A stretch of DNA of 64,000 bases from Brevibacillus ruminantium (lineage in GTDB: Bacteria > Bacillota > Bacilli > Brevibacillales > Brevibacillaceae): positions 1,454,001-1,518,000 of the forward strand of contig NZ_CP098755.1 of assembly GCF_023746555.1 (NCBI RefSeq), read 5' to 3'. The first letter of the stretch is position 1; each line of letters starts with the position of its first letter. Below are positions 1-10,219 of the stretch, in pieces. The notes beneath the pieces were generated by a model. It had not been told where the DNA came from, did no database searches, and worked only from the letters and a program-made list of their open reading frames with translations. The position numbers were made by a program, and so were the translations under genes.

Positions 1-1476
1 AGCAATCCAAAGGATATGGCCTTTTTTGAGCGGATGAAAGAGGTCAAGCTGCAGAACGCGACCATCACCGCTTTTGGCAGCACCTGTCGTCCTCTGGTGG
101 CGGCAGCCGATGATGAGAACCTGCGGGCGCTGTTGGAGAGCGGCGTAAAAGCAGTGGCGATTTTCGGGAAATCATGGGATTTGCATGTGACTGATGCGCT
201 CAAAACCACCTTGGACGAGAACATTCGGATGGTGTCTGATTCTGTCCGTTTTCTCAAATCACAGGGCCTGACGGTATTGTTTTTGGCCGAGCATTTTTTC
301 GACGGATACAAAGCGAATCCGGTGTACGCCCTGCGTGTACTGGAGGCAGCGGAGTCGGCTGGTGCCGACTGGATCGTCCTGTGCGATACCAACGGCGGCA
401 CACTGCCGCATGAGGTCTATGAGATCGTAAAAACAGTAAAAGGGAGCCTGCAGGTGAAGCTGGGCATCCATCCGCATAACGACTGTGAGCTGGCGGTAGC
501 CAATGCCATTGCCGCTGTTCAGGCAGGTGCTGAGCAGGTTCAGGGGACGACAAACGGCATCGGAGAGCGCTGCGGCAATGTCAACCTGGTCTCGGTAATC
601 CCCAATCTGCAGCTCAAGCTGGGCTATTCTTGTGTAGAACCGGAGCAATTGCAGCAGCTGACAAAGCTCTCACGCTTTGTGGCTGAAGTATGCAATATGG
701 CGATGCCCAATAACCAGCCTTTTGTCGGCAACAGCGCATTTGCCCATAAGGGTGGCATACACGTCAGTGCCGTGCTGAAAGACCCGAAAACCTATGAACA
801 TATTGAGCCAGAGCTTATTGGAAACAAGCGTCGCGTTCTGGTCTCCGAGCTCTCCGGCCAGAGTAATCTGCTCGCCAAGACTGACGAGCTGGATATCAAC
901 GTGGAGCTGGACAAACAGGAGGCACGGGAAATCATACAGCGAATCAAAGAGCGCGAATTCCAGGGATATCAATACGAGGGTGCGGAGGCATCGCTTTCGC
1001 TGATGCTGCTCGCTGCAGGCGGCAAGCTGGAACAGCTGTTCACGCTGGATTCGTTTAAAATCCTGATGGAGAAGTCGGCAGATCGTTCCATACTCTCGGA
1101 AGCCACGGTCAAGCTGCAAGTAAACGGGCAACTGGTTCACACCGCCGCCGAAGGAAACGGTCCGGTCAATGCCCTCGACAATGCGCTGCGCAAAGCATTG
1201 GAAACGCATTTTCCCTGCCTGGCCGAGATGCAGCTCACGGATTACAAAGTGCGCGTACTGGATGAAAGCGGTGCAACCGCAGCAAAAGTGCGTGTGCTGA
1301 TCGAGTCCGGCCGCAACGGGGAAAAATGGAGTACGGTTGGCGTCTCTACCAATGTGATTGAGGCGAGCTGGGAAGCGCTGGTGGACAGTATTCGCTACCT
1401 GCTTTGGAAAGAAGGGTGCAAGCTGTCTGAACCGGAGGAAAAGGTCGAAGCGCGCGCCGGGATTGTCAATCATTAA
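1..1476 (+). CDS. cimA: Citramalate synthase, 5' end outside the window
   Basis: Condenses pyruvate with acetyl-CoA to (R)-citramalate, the entry to threonine-independent isoleucine synthesis. The frame is open from base 1 (SNPKDMAFFERMKEVKL), which matches the region just after the N-terminal DTTLRDG part of the family, so the start codon lies upstream of the window. Visible are the HMGL-like barrel with the metal-binding HPHND segment, followed by GTTNGIGERCGN, the linker helices with AFAHKGGIHVSA, and from about residue 350 a LeuA-type allosteric dimer domain, expected to bind isoleucine. At about 490 residues without its start it fits CimA rather than the longer-tailed isopropylmalate synthases. 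A strong terminator follows. Homocitrate synthase is a less likely alternative. Confidence 0.93.
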   Translation, partial: SNPKDMAFFERMKEVKLQNATITAFGSTCRPLVAAADDENLRALLESGVKAVAIFGKSWDLHVTDALKTTLDENIRMVSDSVRFLKSQGLTVLFLAEHFFDGYKANPVYALRVLEAAESAGADWIVLCDTNGGTLPHEVYEIVKTVKGSLQVKLGIHPHNDCELAVANAIAAVQAGAEQVQGTTNGIGERCGNVNLVSVIPNLQLKLGYSCVEPEQLQQLTKLSRFVAEVCNMAMPNNQPFVGNSAFAHKGGIHVSAVLKDPKTYEHIEPELIGNKRRVLVSELSGQSNLLAKTDELDINVELDKQEAREIIQRIKEREFQGYQYEGAEASLSLMLLAAGGKLEQLFTLDSFKILMEKSADRSILSEATVKLQVNGQLVHTAAEGNGPVNALDNALRKALETHFPCLAEMQLTDYKVRVLDESGATAAKVRVLIESGRNGEKWSTVGVSTNVIEASWEALVDSIRYLLWKEGCKLSEPEEKVEARAGIVNH

Positions 1477-1500
1477 GCGAGAGACTGAAGTGTAAAACAA

Positions 1501-1546
1501 GAAGCAGCGCTGTTCCCTCCGAGGAGCCGCGCTGCTTCCCATTTTT
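1501..1546 (+). terminator. Intrinsic terminator of cimA
   Basis: A perfect 10-bp stem (GAAGCAGCGC with GCGCTGCTTC) is followed by CCATTTTT. It lies 25 bases after the cimA stop and could also serve the convergent DUF1128 operon. Confidence 0.85.
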
Positions 1547-1580
1547 GGCATGAAATTGGTTATAGAGTTAGAGCCGCCAA

Positions 1581-1811
1581 TCAGGACTGCTTTCTCATCC
1601 CGCCCAATTCTTCGACAATGGCGGTCATTTCATTAATGCTGAAATTCGCTTTCTTCTGCACCATGTTGTACAGATACAACAGATCCTCGTAGTGCTCAAG
1701 ATCGAAATCCTCTGGTCTCATGACTGCAGTGTTGGCCATATTCAGCTTGGCCTTGATGCCTTCGACGATCGTCGCCAGGTTTTCTGCTGTGGGCTGGGTC
1801 AAATCTGCCAT
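1581..1811 (-). CDS. DUF1128 / UPF0435 protein (YfkK-like)
   Basis: A 76-residue helical protein matching the YfkK/UPF0435 family of Bacillales: an N-terminal helix that includes LNMANTAVM, the conserved EDFDLEHYEDLLYLYNMV block, and the C-terminal MTAIVEELGGMRK. Molecular function is unknown for the family. It begins 16 bases after the stop of the U32 gene on the same strand, with GAGGGGAA just before the ATG, so the two form an operon. No membrane segment or catalytic motif is visible. Confidence 0.85.
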   Translation of the reverse strand: MADLTQPTAENLATIVEGIKAKLNMANTAVMRPEDFDLEHYEDLLYLYNMVQKKANFSINEMTAIVEELGGMRKQS

Positions 1812-1826
1812 GGTTGATTCCCCTCT

Positions 1827-4319
1827 CTATTTGATCAGTTGGCCGCGGGTAACTCCCAATTGGTTGGTGGCTTTCAGCGAGCGCCATACATGCGTTCCGC
1901 TGACTTCGCCGCGAAGTGCCTGGCGGTACAAGCGGATCACTTCCTGGACGCGCTCAGGCTCCTCTTCCAGAAATTCAATCCGGTAGCTTCCGACGCCCAA
2001 TTTTTTGAATTCACTCAGATACTCAGCACCAGACTGGTCAATCGCATTGTACACCGTGTTGCGGCAGCCGGTGTCGACGCGTACAGGATGGGAAAAGCCT
2101 ACCCTGTCGCGAAGTGAGACGCGAGAGGTTTCACACGGTGTCCCGCAGTTGGTATGGTCTGTACCGGGACTGAGAAACGTGCAGTATACACAGTGTTCGG
2201 TGTGGAACATCGGCATATGCTGGTGGATGACCACTTCCAGTTTCGAAGCATCGGTCTTTTCCAGGAGATCGACCATCTGCTGAATGTTCAAATCGTAGGA
2301 TGGGGTGACCCATTCCAGTCCGCAATCGAGAAACAGCTCAACCGCCTTGTGGTTGGCAATATTCAGCGAGAAGTCACCGATCAACGGGATGTCCAGCTCA
2401 TGTCTGCGCGCCATGTAATAGTAGAGAGCGCCCGTATTTCTCACCAGAATGGCATCAGGCTTGCTTCGGGCGATCAAGGCGAGGACACCGTTCTCGTCCG
2501 GCATGTGAATCCGCATCGTAGCAATTGCAATCTTTTTGCCATAGCGATGAGCCAGCTTAACCGCATCTGGATACTGCTTGACGAATTCAAAGTCGGCGTA
2601 GAGGAAATCGACGTCTGTCTGCGCTGCGGCTTCCACCTGGGCCAGCGAGCGGCAAAGGGCGGTCAGCTGCGGTTTTTCTACCGTTTGTGGCGACTTCACT
2701 TCTTCCAGAACATTGGCGTTATACTTTTGATAAACAGGCGGTTTGGATCGCAGGAAAAGAAGTTGCTCCACGGCTTCCCGGCGCATCCGGTTCAACTCGC
2801 TGACAGGCAGGATCAGTTCATCTTCAAGCTGGACAGTCAGATCGCCTGCGTTCAGATGGTAAACCGTTCCGCCCAAGCGCCCCAACTGTTCGTGCAGCAA
2901 TTCAGCGGTCAGGGGGCGTTTCAGTGCTTTCTCCAGCGAGATGTCCGATTGGTTGCTGACGGCGTTGCTGGCCCGCTTATCAACCCATGTGACGCTCAGC
3001 TTTTCGCCCAGTTGACCGCTGACATGCACAGCAAGCGGGAAGGTCTGGTACGGTTTCTCTGTTTCAAAGGTCTTGCGGAGGCGTTTATCCAGCTCGGGAT
3101 CGCTTGTTTTCCACACACGGTCCCCGACATGGATCTTTTGAAGCTTGACGTCATTTCGCCCCATGACGATCTCGTAGAGGCCGCTCTTCACTTCGCCTTC
3201 TACCTTTTGACCGCGTTGGAGCAGGTCGTAGACGCGTCCGCCTTCTTCCTTCTGAGTCGGGTCCCCGGCATCAAAGACAATGCCGTCTCCACGTTTCAGG
3301 GGAGAGTTCAGCTCTACCAGCACAGCGTGCTTCAATACTTTTTTTACCGTCCCTAGAAAGACCCCGCGGCTTTTCGGAAAGGTGCCGTCCAACAGCTTTT
3401 TGTTGTTGGTCCCTTCCAAAAAACCGGTTGTAAATCCGCGAGAGAAGCTCTGCTGCAGCTCCCGGATATCCTGTTCGCTCGGCTTTACATCCTGTCCGGC
3501 AAAATAGCGGTCGATGGCTGCGCGGTATTTGCTCACTACGTTGGCCACGTATTCTGGAGATTTGAGGCGGCCTTCGATTTTAAAAGAAGTGACGCCCGCT
3601 TCGATCAGCTCGGGCACCAGTTCAATCGCCGCCAAATCTTTGGGAGAGAGCAGGTAGGCGATGTTGCCCATCTCCCGCTCAACACCGTCAACGATCAGAT
3701 CGTACGGCAAACGACAGGCTTGTGCACACTCCCCGCGATTCGCCGAACGTCCTCCCCACATCTCTGACGTGAGGCATTGACCGGAATAGGAGACACAGAG
3801 TGCGCCATGAACGAATACCTCCATGGGAAGCTTCGCTTTTTCCCCAATGACTTTGATTTCCTTTAAGGAGTTCTCCCGCCCCAGCACGACGCGCTCAATC
3901 GCGAACGGCTTGGTAAAATCAACCGCTTCCGGGGAGGTAATCGTCATTTGGGTAGAGCCGTGAATCGGAAAATCGGGTGAAATCTCCCGAATCAGTTTGA
4001 CCAGACCGAGGTCCTGAACAATCAGGGCGTCCACCCCGGCCTCTATGCAAGCTTCCACCAGTTCACGGGCATCATTCAGTTCATCTTCAAAAACCAAAAT
4101 GTTAAAAGTCAAAAAGCCTTTGACTCCATACAAGTGCAAAAATGCCATAATCTCCGGCAGTTCTGCCATTTGGAAGTTCTCGGCTCTTGCTCGTGCGTTA
4201 AACTTTTCTACACCAAAAAAAACGGCGTTTGCACCATTGGCGACAGCAGCCTTCAGGCAGTCCCAGTTTCCTGCGGGTGCCAGAAGCTCAATATCCTCAC
4301 GTTTGATACCATTTCGCAT
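1827..4319 (-). CDS. Long U32-family protein (TrhP/RlhA type RNA hydroxylation)
   Basis: A U32 'peptidase' of 830 residues. Family members of this kind (RlhA/YdcP, TrhP/YegQ, YrrN-YrrO) are needed for prephenate-dependent 5-hydroxylation of cytidine in 23S rRNA or uridine in tRNA, so the peptidase name is historical. The signature is near residues 170-215: GALCVSYSGQC, then MWGGRSANRGECAQACRLPY, with the cysteines proposed to hold an iron-sulfur cluster. IEGRLKSPEYV follows near 255, then a DUF3656-type middle domain (about 400-510). A second U32-like half carries CVYCTFLSPGTDHTNCGTPC around residue 715. The length matches the fused E. coli-type protein rather than the split Bacillus subtilis pair. 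Which RNA is modified cannot be told from sequence. Confidence 0.88.
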   Translation of the reverse strand: MRNGIKREDIELLAPAGNWDCLKAAVANGANAVFFGVEKFNARARAENFQMAELPEIMAFLHLYGVKGFLTFNILVFEDELNDARELVEACIEAGVDALIVQDLGLVKLIREISPDFPIHGSTQMTITSPEAVDFTKPFAIERVVLGRENSLKEIKVIGEKAKLPMEVFVHGALCVSYSGQCLTSEMWGGRSANRGECAQACRLPYDLIVDGVEREMGNIAYLLSPKDLAAIELVPELIEAGVTSFKIEGRLKSPEYVANVVSKYRAAIDRYFAGQDVKPSEQDIRELQQSFSRGFTTGFLEGTNNKKLLDGTFPKSRGVFLGTVKKVLKHAVLVELNSPLKRGDGIVFDAGDPTQKEEGGRVYDLLQRGQKVEGEVKSGLYEIVMGRNDVKLQKIHVGDRVWKTSDPELDKRLRKTFETEKPYQTFPLAVHVSGQLGEKLSVTWVDKRASNAVSNQSDISLEKALKRPLTAELLHEQLGRLGGTVYHLNAGDLTVQLEDELILPVSELNRMRREAVEQLLFLRSKPPVYQKYNANVLEEVKSPQTVEKPQLTALCRSLAQVEAAAQTDVDFLYADFEFVKQYPDAVKLAHRYGKKIAIATMRIHMPDENGVLALIARSKPDAILVRNTGALYYYMARRHELDIPLIGDFSLNIANHKAVELFLDCGLEWVTPSYDLNIQQMVDLLEKTDASKLEVVIHQHMPMFHTEHCVYCTFLSPGTDHTNCGTPCETSRVSLRDRVGFSHPVRVDTGCRNTVYNAIDQSGAEYLSEFKKLGVGSYRIEFLEEEPERVQEVIRLYRQALRGEVSGTHVWRSLKATNQLGVTRGQLIK

Positions 4320-4502
4320 GTGTATGTTCTTACCTCCAAGGTCAAACAGGCTATCTTCATCATCATAGGGAAATGTCCCTGTCTCCGCAAGGAAAACCTT
4401 GATCGGATGTGCGCTTTGGAAAACTTTCCTTCAACTCTGTAAAAGGAGATGATATGCTTGGAGGAAAAAGTCGAAAAATTATGAATGGATTGAGGTTCCG
4501 CC

Positions 4503-5765
4503 ATGCTGATTGTGAAGGATATCCTGTTGCAATTGCTTATCATTTTGGTGCCGGCTGTATTGTACAAGAGCATTTGGTTGGACAGAATGTCAGCAGATCA
4601 TTCGCGCGGAGCCATTTTGCTTACCTTTCTCAGCTCCATGACGGTTCTCTTCTGTATGAGCTTTCCCATTCAGGTAAATGGTGATTTGCAGTATGACCTT
4701 CGTTCTATTCCTGTGATGGGTGCGATTCTCTATGGAGGGACGCTCCCGGGAATCATTACCTCTGCGGTCATGTTGTTGTATCGCGTTTACATCGGGGGAG
4801 AAGGGGTTCTCGTCGCCTTCTTTAATTTTGCGATATACGGGCCTCCCCTGTTTATGATCATGAGCCGGTGGGAAGGACTTTCCCAACGCAAAAAACTGAC
4901 GTTTATCCTGTTGATCGCATGCCTGAACCAACTGGCCCTGGCATTGGGAATCGCGATGGTTTTCTATTCCAATGGTGATCCGACGGATATCATCCTGCAC
5001 AATGTCTGGACTCTTCTGCATTTCTCCCTGGTTGCGGTTCTGGCTTCCATCCTCTACGTCTATTTGATTGAATTTATCCGCGAATCCTTTTTTATCCGGT
5101 CGCAACTGATCCGCTCGGAAAAACTGAAGTTGATCAGTGAATTGGCCGCCAGTGTCGCTCATGAGGTGCGGAATCCGCTGACTGTGGTCAGGGGCTTTAT
5201 TCAACTGCTGCGAGAAGAAGCCCATACAAAGAATGAAGCGTATTTCAAGCTCGTGCTTGGTGAACTGGACCGGGCAGAATTTATCATTTCGGATTATCTC
5301 AGCTTGGCCAAGCCTCAGGCCGATGTGCCGTCAAAAGTAGGGATGGCCGAAACGGTGACGGACGTTACTGCGTTAATCACCTCCTATGCCTTGATGAAAA
5401 AGGTCGAGCTGAGGGTAACGACCGAATCGGGGCTTTACGTCTATGGAAATAGTGTACGGATCAAGCAGGCTCTTTTAAACCTGATGAAGAACGGAATCGA
5501 ATCAATGAAGCAGGGAGGAATCCTGGAGATTGAGGCCAAACAGAGCAGGGGATACGTGGTGGTGATGATCCGGGATCAGGGGGAAGGAATGACTGTATCC
5601 CAGATTGAACAGGTAGGCTTTCCCTTCTACTCGACGAAGGAAAAAGGAACCGGCCTCGGATTGATGGTTACCTGCAGAATTGTGGAAGCGATGGGGGGGA
5701 AGCTGGAATTCCAGAGTGATCCGGGAAAAGGAACGTGTGTCAAGGTATGTATTCCGGCATTATAG
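4503..5765 (+). CDS. 5TM-LYT sensor histidine kinase (sporulation-kinase-like)
   Basis: A membrane sensor kinase of 420 residues. Residues 1-190 hold about six hydrophobic segments of the 5TM-5TMR_LYT type, including the GAILYGGTLPGIITSAVMLL re-entrant pattern. The H box is VAHEVRNPLTVVRGF (His near residue 221), followed by an N box (LLNLMKNGIESM), G1 (DQGEGM) and G2 (GTGLGLM). This architecture is shared with KinB-like kinases feeding the sporulation phosphorelay. No response regulator gene is adjacent, which fits an orphan phosphorelay kinase, but the partner is an inference. The gene is divergent from the U32 gene and convergent with a TetR gene. Confidence 0.85.
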   Translation: MLIVKDILLQLLIILVPAVLYKSIWLDRMSADHSRGAILLTFLSSMTVLFCMSFPIQVNGDLQYDLRSIPVMGAILYGGTLPGIITSAVMLLYRVYIGGEGVLVAFFNFAIYGPPLFMIMSRWEGLSQRKKLTFILLIACLNQLALALGIAMVFYSNGDPTDIILHNVWTLLHFSLVAVLASILYVYLIEFIRESFFIRSQLIRSEKLKLISELAASVAHEVRNPLTVVRGFIQLLREEAHTKNEAYFKLVLGELDRAEFIISDYLSLAKPQADVPSKVGMAETVTDVTALITSYALMKKVELRVTTESGLYVYGNSVRIKQALLNLMKNGIESMKQGGILEIEAKQSRGYVVVMIRDQGEGMTVSQIEQVGFPFYSTKEKGTGLGLMVTCRIVEAMGGKLEFQSDPGKGTCVKVCIPAL

Positions 5766-5819
5766 AAATAGAGGATTAATAGAGACAGCATCTCTGTTGG
5801 AAGGGCTGAACGCTGAAAA

Positions 5820-6413
5820 TTAATCGGCGTCCAGTCCTTCAAATACGATGGAAACCTTCTCTTCCATGATTTCTTCAAGTGCCCAAGCTCCCTCGTTTCG
5901 GACCCAATCATAAAGGGCATTATAATAGATGTTTTCCAGCATGTTGGCAGCAACCAGCGGATTAAAGCGGGTTTTCAGCCGTCCTCTTTCCTGGGCTTCT
6001 TCGATCAGGTCCGCAAACAACTGACGGAGCTCGTAATAGACGTTTTTCTCGTTCTCCAGGATTTTTCTGTGCTTCATGGAAGACTCGACCAGAACCTTGA
6101 TGAAGTCGTAGTTCTGAATATTTACTTCGTTCATGATTTTGTAGATGCGCAGCACCTTTTGTTTACAGCTGTCTCCGAAGTCCCACTCTTCCCGGCGTTC
6201 TTCAATCTCGTGCAGCCGCTCATATCCCCAATTGGCGAGAATTGCTTCCTTTGACGTGAAATGAAGAAAAATCGTCCCGCGGGCAACATCCGCTTCTTCC
6301 GAGATCATGTCAATCGTGGTGGCTTCAAACCCGTGCTGCTTAAAGAGTTTGATGGCGGAATTAAAGATCTTTTCTCTTGTTTCCCGCTTCTTTCGTTCTC
6401 TGCGTGTCGTCAA
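5820..6413 (-). CDS. TetR/AcrR-family transcriptional regulator
   Basis: A DNA-binding repressor of 197 residues. The N-terminal helix-turn-helix is clear: RETREKIFNSAIKLF, then GFEATTIDMISEEADVARGT and IFLHFTSKEAIL. The remainder is the helical ligand-binding and dimer domain. The open frame extends 25 codons upstream to an ATG at 6488, but that extension is hydrophobic and unlike the family. A TTG at 6413 preceded by AAGGAGGTG at suitable spacing is the likely start. It is divergent from the GNAT gene at 6613. The ligand is unknown. Confidence 0.88.
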   Translation of the reverse strand: MTTRRERKKRETREKIFNSAIKLFKQHGFEATTIDMISEEADVARGTIFLHFTSKEAILANWGYERLHEIEERREEWDFGDSCKQKVLRIYKIMNEVNIQNYDFIKVLVESSMKHRKILENEKNVYYELRQLFADLIEEAQERGRLKTRFNPLVAANMLENIYYNALYDWVRNEGAWALEEIMEEKVSIVFEGLDAD

Positions 6414-6612
6414 AAGGAAGACACCTCCTTTTTTGTTATTGTAGATTATAGCACAACTGATTCCGTCAAAAAAAAGGATGATCGCCAAAAAAACGAAAAA
6501 GAAGGGCGAAAAAAGGATGGACTTATCACGCTGGTGAATGTATATTTATATATCATATTGAATAAATATTACATTACAAGTGGCTTGGAGAGCTGGGTGT
6601 GGAGGAGAGGAA

Positions 6613-7083
6613 ATGAGCGTATCAAGTGCGTTGGCTGTGCGCCAGGCGACTATGTCAGATGTCGATCAGATGCTGGAGATTATTAATCATTATGCACAGC
6701 AGGGACTGATGCTGCCGCGAACAAAATTATCGGTTTGCGAACATCTGCAATCATTTATTGTGGCGCATGACGGGGAAAAAGTAGTCGGTGTCGCCGGGCT
6801 GCATATTTTATGGGAGGACCTTGCCGAAATTCGTTCTCTGGCGATCGCCGAGGGGACAAAGGGGCTGGGGGTAGGCAAGCAATTGGTTCTCTATCTGGTC
6901 GATCAATGCCGCGGTTTGGGCATCAAGCGAACCTTGTCGCTTACGTATCAAAAGGAATTCTTTGAAAAATGCGGCTTCAAGGTGGTTGCCAAAGAAGCGC
7001 TCCCGCAAAAAGTGTGGAAGGATTGCATCAACTGTTCGAAACTGCCCATGTGTGATGAGATCGCCATGATCCGCGAAATCTGA
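6613..7083 (+). CDS. GNAT-family N-acetyltransferase (ArgA-like type)
   Basis: A single-domain GNAT enzyme of 156 residues. The acetyl-CoA loop appears as LAEIRSLAIAEGTKGLGVGK (motif A, about residues 75-95), and motif B includes YQKEFFEKCGF. The short tail KVWKDCINCSKLPMCDE is cysteine-rich and typical of stand-alone ArgA-like acetyltransferases, which can act as N-acetylglutamate synthases. Here the substrate is unproven, as no arginine genes are nearby. The start was chosen at 6613 because GGAGGAGAGG precedes it; an in-frame ATG 11 codons upstream lacks a ribosome site. Confidence 0.8.
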   Translation: MSVSSALAVRQATMSDVDQMLEIINHYAQQGLMLPRTKLSVCEHLQSFIVAHDGEKVVGVAGLHILWEDLAEIRSLAIAEGTKGLGVGKQLVLYLVDQCRGLGIKRTLSLTYQKEFFEKCGFKVVAKEALPQKVWKDCINCSKLPMCDEIAMIREI

Positions 7084-7092
7084 GGATAAGAT

Positions 7093-7132
7093 AAGCCGGT
7101 TCCCTCTCTGTCAGGAAGGCCGGCTTTCTTTT
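7093..7132 (+). terminator. Intrinsic terminator after the GNAT gene
   Basis: A stem of AAGCCGG with CCGGCTT is followed by TCTTTT, directly after the stop codon. Confidence 0.75.
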
Positions 7133-7273
7133 GGCCTTAAGACCCTTTATGTGCTATCGATTCCTCATTTAGGAAAAAGGGAGTCCCTCTCTTCTTGCTT
7201 TTCTGGTACTATGTTCTTAGTTCTCATAATTTTGTAAAGAATATAACAGGTAATGAGAGAAGGGGGCAAGACA

Positions 7274-9361
7274 ATGAAACTAGGGGCTCGGATGCTGATT
7301 GCTTTATTGCTCGCAGGGATTGTACCGCTAACGGCAGCAGGGGTATTCTCCTATTCTCAGACAAAACGAGAACTGTTGGAGGGTAGTGCCGCCACTTTGG
7401 AGGCACTTCGGAATAGCAATAAAGAGCAGGTGGAAAATTATTTTCGTGAACGTTCGAAAAATTTGGAAACCTTAGCTGCATCCGGCGCTGTCATCGAAGC
7501 AATCCCGATCTTTGGCACGGTCTGGCAAGAAGGGCCAGAGTCTAGCTCCTATCAGGAGGTTGAACAAGACAGGGGAAAAGAGTTGAAAATGGAGGTAGCC
7601 CGCTACGGCTTTGCCAATGCCTATCTGCTGAACGAAAAAGGGGATATCATTTTCGAGACCAAACGTCAGTCTGATTTTGGCACCAATCTGGTCGATGGTC
7701 CGTACAGCGGCTCGATCTTGGGCTTAACGGTAGCAAAGGCGGCAAAAGGGCTTAGTTTGGAACTGTCCGACGTCAACAGATATGAGCCTTCCGGCGAAGA
7801 ACCTTCCCTTTTTATGTCGGTTCCTGTATTCGATAAAGGAACGGTCATCGGACATTTGGCTGCCGAGGTGCCGCTTGATTACATCTCCCGCCAGTTGAAC
7901 AGGAGAGAAGGGCTGGGCGCCACAGGCAAAGTATACCTGATCGGGATTGACAAGCTGATGAGGACTGCCCTAGACCACGAGAGCGGAGTGTCCACCCTGC
8001 TGCAGCAGCGGGTCGAGACAGATGTGTCAGAGAAGGTCCTGTTCTCGAAAGAGCCAACCGGTACACAGCAAGCGGTTGACTATCGCGGTGAACAAGTGCT
8101 GGTATCCTATGACCAGGTCAAAGTGGGCAAGCTGACGTGGGCGATCTTGGCAGAGATGGACATGGCCGAAATCATGGCTGGTCCCAACAAGATTTTAAAA
8201 GGCATCCTGTTGTTTAATGGAATCGTATTGATTCTCATCGTCATTACTGCATCAGCCACTGCTGCCTGGCTTCGCCGCTCGTTTGCAGGCATGCTGGAGG
8301 TAGCCAGAAGAATTGGCCAGGGAGATTTCACCTGTATGGTGCCGCCCGCTCTTTTGAAGCGAAAGGATGAGCTGGGAGAGCTTGCCCGATCCCTGTTTGC
8401 CATGCGGGCACAATTGCATGATATTTTGGTCCAGGTGCAGCATGCTTCTCACTCGGTTACCGAGTCTGTGCGTGAGATTCATGGGAATACGGGGGAAATC
8501 GCATCTTCCAGCCAGCAGATCGTTCAGGTTGTGGATCAGGTGGCGACTACTGCCGATCAGCAGGTGGACCAGTTGGGTCATACCGTTCTTTTGGCCGAAG
8601 ATTTGACGAAAGCGGTTACAGGTGTGACAGGAAACGTCGAACAGGTCGCGATTTCCTCGCGAGAGATGCGCACCCATGCGGAAGCGGGACGTGAGGCGAT
8701 TGAAGCCGTTGTGAGCAGCATGGATCGCATCCAAAGCGCCGTTGAAGCGACCACACAGGTGATTCACGGTTTGGAGCTGCGATCGCGGGAAATTTCCCAA
8801 ATCATCGGAGCGATTACAGAGATCGCCAGTCAGACCAATCTGTTGGCGCTCAATGCCAGTATCGAAGCAGCCAGGGCGGGAGAGCACGGCAGGGGGTTTG
8901 CCGTCGTCGCCAACGAGGTTCGCAAGCTGGCTGAGGGAAGCAATGAAGCTGCGCAGCAGATCGTCAGGATGATACACGATGTCCAGGTGAGCATTGTGGC
9001 TGCTGTCGAGAAAATGGAGGAAGGAAGACGGACAGTCACGGACGGATCTCTTACCGCAAGACAGTCGGGAGAGCTGTTTGAGCGCATCGAAAACAATATT
9101 TTGCGCGTTTCTGCGGAGATGGAGGGCGTTCGCCTCGCCTTCGCCAGAATCGCGCCGGATGCACAAAAAGTCGTCGCCGTCGCTCAGGAGGTTTCGACAG
9201 CATCAACTGAAGCCGCAGCGGGCGTCCAGAGTATATCAGCCGCAGTGGAAGAGCAGAGCGCAGCCATGGAGATGATCGCCTCCTCGGCAGATCAATTGAC
9301 TTCACTGGCTGACACATTGCGGGAGTCGCTGGCCGCATTCCGTCTGGATCTAAAATCGTAA
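7274..9361 (+). CDS. Membrane methyl-accepting chemotaxis protein
   Basis: A chemoreceptor of 695 residues that relays ligand signals to CheA/CheW at the membrane. The first transmembrane helix is at residues 5-28, a long extracellular Cache-like sensor spans about 30-310, and a second helix follows at 315-340 ([16 protein letters not shown]). A HAMP domain ([18 protein letters not shown]) and a long methyl-accepting coiled coil complete it. The signalling tip contains [20 protein letters not shown] and [16 protein letters not shown]. The start at 7274 has AAGGGGG upstream; an ATG seven codons earlier sits on the ribosome site itself. The ligand is unknown. Confidence 0.92.
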   Translation: MKLGARMLIALLLAGIVPLTAAGVFSYSQTKRELLEGSAATLEALRNSNKEQVENYFRERSKNLETLAASGAVIEAIPIFGTVWQEGPESSSYQEVEQDRGKELKMEVARYGFANAYLLNEKGDIIFETKRQSDFGTNLVDGPYSGSILGLTVAKAAKGLSLELSDVNRYEPSGEEPSLFMSVPVFDKGTVIGHLAAEVPLDYISRQLNRREGLGATGKVYLIGIDKLMRTALDHESGVSTLLQQRVETDVSEKVLFSKEPTGTQQAVDYRGEQVLVSYDQVKVGKLTWAILAEMDMAEIMAGPNKILKGILLFNGIVLILIVITASATAAWLRRSFAGMLEVARRIGQGDFTCMVPPALLKRKDELGELARSLFAMRAQLHDILVQVQHASHSVTESVREIHGNTGEIASSSQQIVQVVDQVATTADQQVDQLGHTVLLAEDLTKAVTGVTGNVEQVAISSREMRTHAEAGREAIEAVVSSMDRIQSAVEATTQVIHGLELRSREISQIIGAITEIASQTNLLALNASIEAARAGEHGRGFAVVANEVRKLAEGSNEAAQQIVRMIHDVQVSIVAAVEKMEEGRRTVTDGSLTARQSGELFERIENNILRVSAEMEGVRLAFARIAPDAQKVVAVAQEVSTASTEAAAGVQSISAAVEEQSAAMEMIASSADQLTSLADTLRESLAAFRLDLKS

Positions 9362-9387
9362 AAAGAGGCCCGCTGGGGTCTCTTTTC
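9361..9387 (+). terminator. Intrinsic terminator of the chemoreceptor gene
   Basis: AAAAGAGGCC and GGGTCTCTTTT form a stem with a short CGCTG loop and end in a T run, directly behind the stop codon. Confidence 0.65.
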
Positions 9388-9463
9388 TCATCAAGGGGAA
9401 GGATATCCCAGGCAAAATGTTGAATCATAAGGACGATGGAGTTTCGGGCCGGAGGGAACTAGC

Positions 9464-10219
9464 ATGCAGAAATTGGACTGGGAACTATACCTACTACCGT
9501 TCGAACAAGCCGTAGAAGAGCTTAAAGTCAAACTGAAGAATATCCGCAATGAGCTCAGAAAAAGAAAAGAACATTCACCCATCGAGTTCGTAACGGGCAG
9601 GGTCAAATCGATCCCGAGCATATACAACAAGGCAAATCGCCTGCAATTTCCGATCGATGAAAACATCAGTTGGGAACTGAGAGACATAGCGGGAATCCGC
9701 ATCATTTGCCAGTTTATCGACGATATCCCGGCAGTCGTAGAAATGATCCGCAGGCGCAAGGATATGCACATCTACCTGGAAAAGGACTACGTGTCCAGGC
9801 CGAAAGAGAGCGGCTACAGAGGCTATCATCTGGCTGTAGAATACCCCTTGATGACGGCGCTGGGAGAAGTAACCATCCCGGTAGAAATTCAGATTCGCAC
9901 ACTGAATATGAACTTTTGGGCAACGATTGAGCACTCGTTGAACTATAAGTATGAGGGAATTATCCCGTCGGCGATCCGGCAGCGGCTGATCGAGGCAGCC
10001 AAGGCATCGTCCAAGCTGGACAGTGAAATGAACAATATTCGTGAAGAAATCAAGGAAGCACAGGTAGAATTTACGGCAAAGGAAGTACCGATGGAATCGT
10101 TGATTTCACTGGTCGAGCTGGATTTGGATGTAGATGACGAGGAAACGGGCGATGGCTTGACGATAATAGAAGGGAAGAAGCATAAAGATGACGACGATGA
10201 ATTGGCTGGAAGAAGTTGA
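9464..10219 (+). CDS. relQ: Small alarmone synthetase (RelQ/SasB type)
   Basis: A single-domain (p)ppGpp synthetase of 251 residues that transfers pyrophosphate from ATP to GTP or GDP. The synthetase core is visible: FVTGRVKSIPSIYNK, RDIAGIRIICQF, KESGYRGYHLAVEYP and VEIQIRTLNMNFWATIEHSL. There is no hydrolase or ACT/TGS domain, so it is a SAS rather than the bifunctional Rel. It is slightly longer than YjbM/RelQ because of an acidic tail (DLDVDDEETGD). Its 3' end overlaps pepV by about 30 bases, which implies co-transcription and possible translational coupling. Confidence 0.92.
   Translation: MQKLDWELYLLPFEQAVEELKVKLKNIRNELRKRKEHSPIEFVTGRVKSIPSIYNKANRLQFPIDENISWELRDIAGIRIICQFIDDIPAVVEMIRRRKDMHIYLEKDYVSRPKESGYRGYHLAVEYPLMTALGEVTIPVEIQIRTLNMNFWATIEHSLNYKYEGIIPSAIRQRLIEAAKASSKLDSEMNNIREEIKEAQVEFTAKEVPMESLISLVELDLDVDDEETGDGLTIIEGKKHKDDDDELAGRS

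Noticed and set aside
670..1551. A 293-codon reading frame antisense to cimA
   Set aside because: It shadows a clearly coding frame, has no ribosome site and no family-like motifs. Other long antisense frames (2154-3356 under the U32 gene, 8252-9166 under the chemoreceptor, 56418-57692 under tkt, 59479-60582 under the penicillin-binding protein) were rejected on the same grounds.
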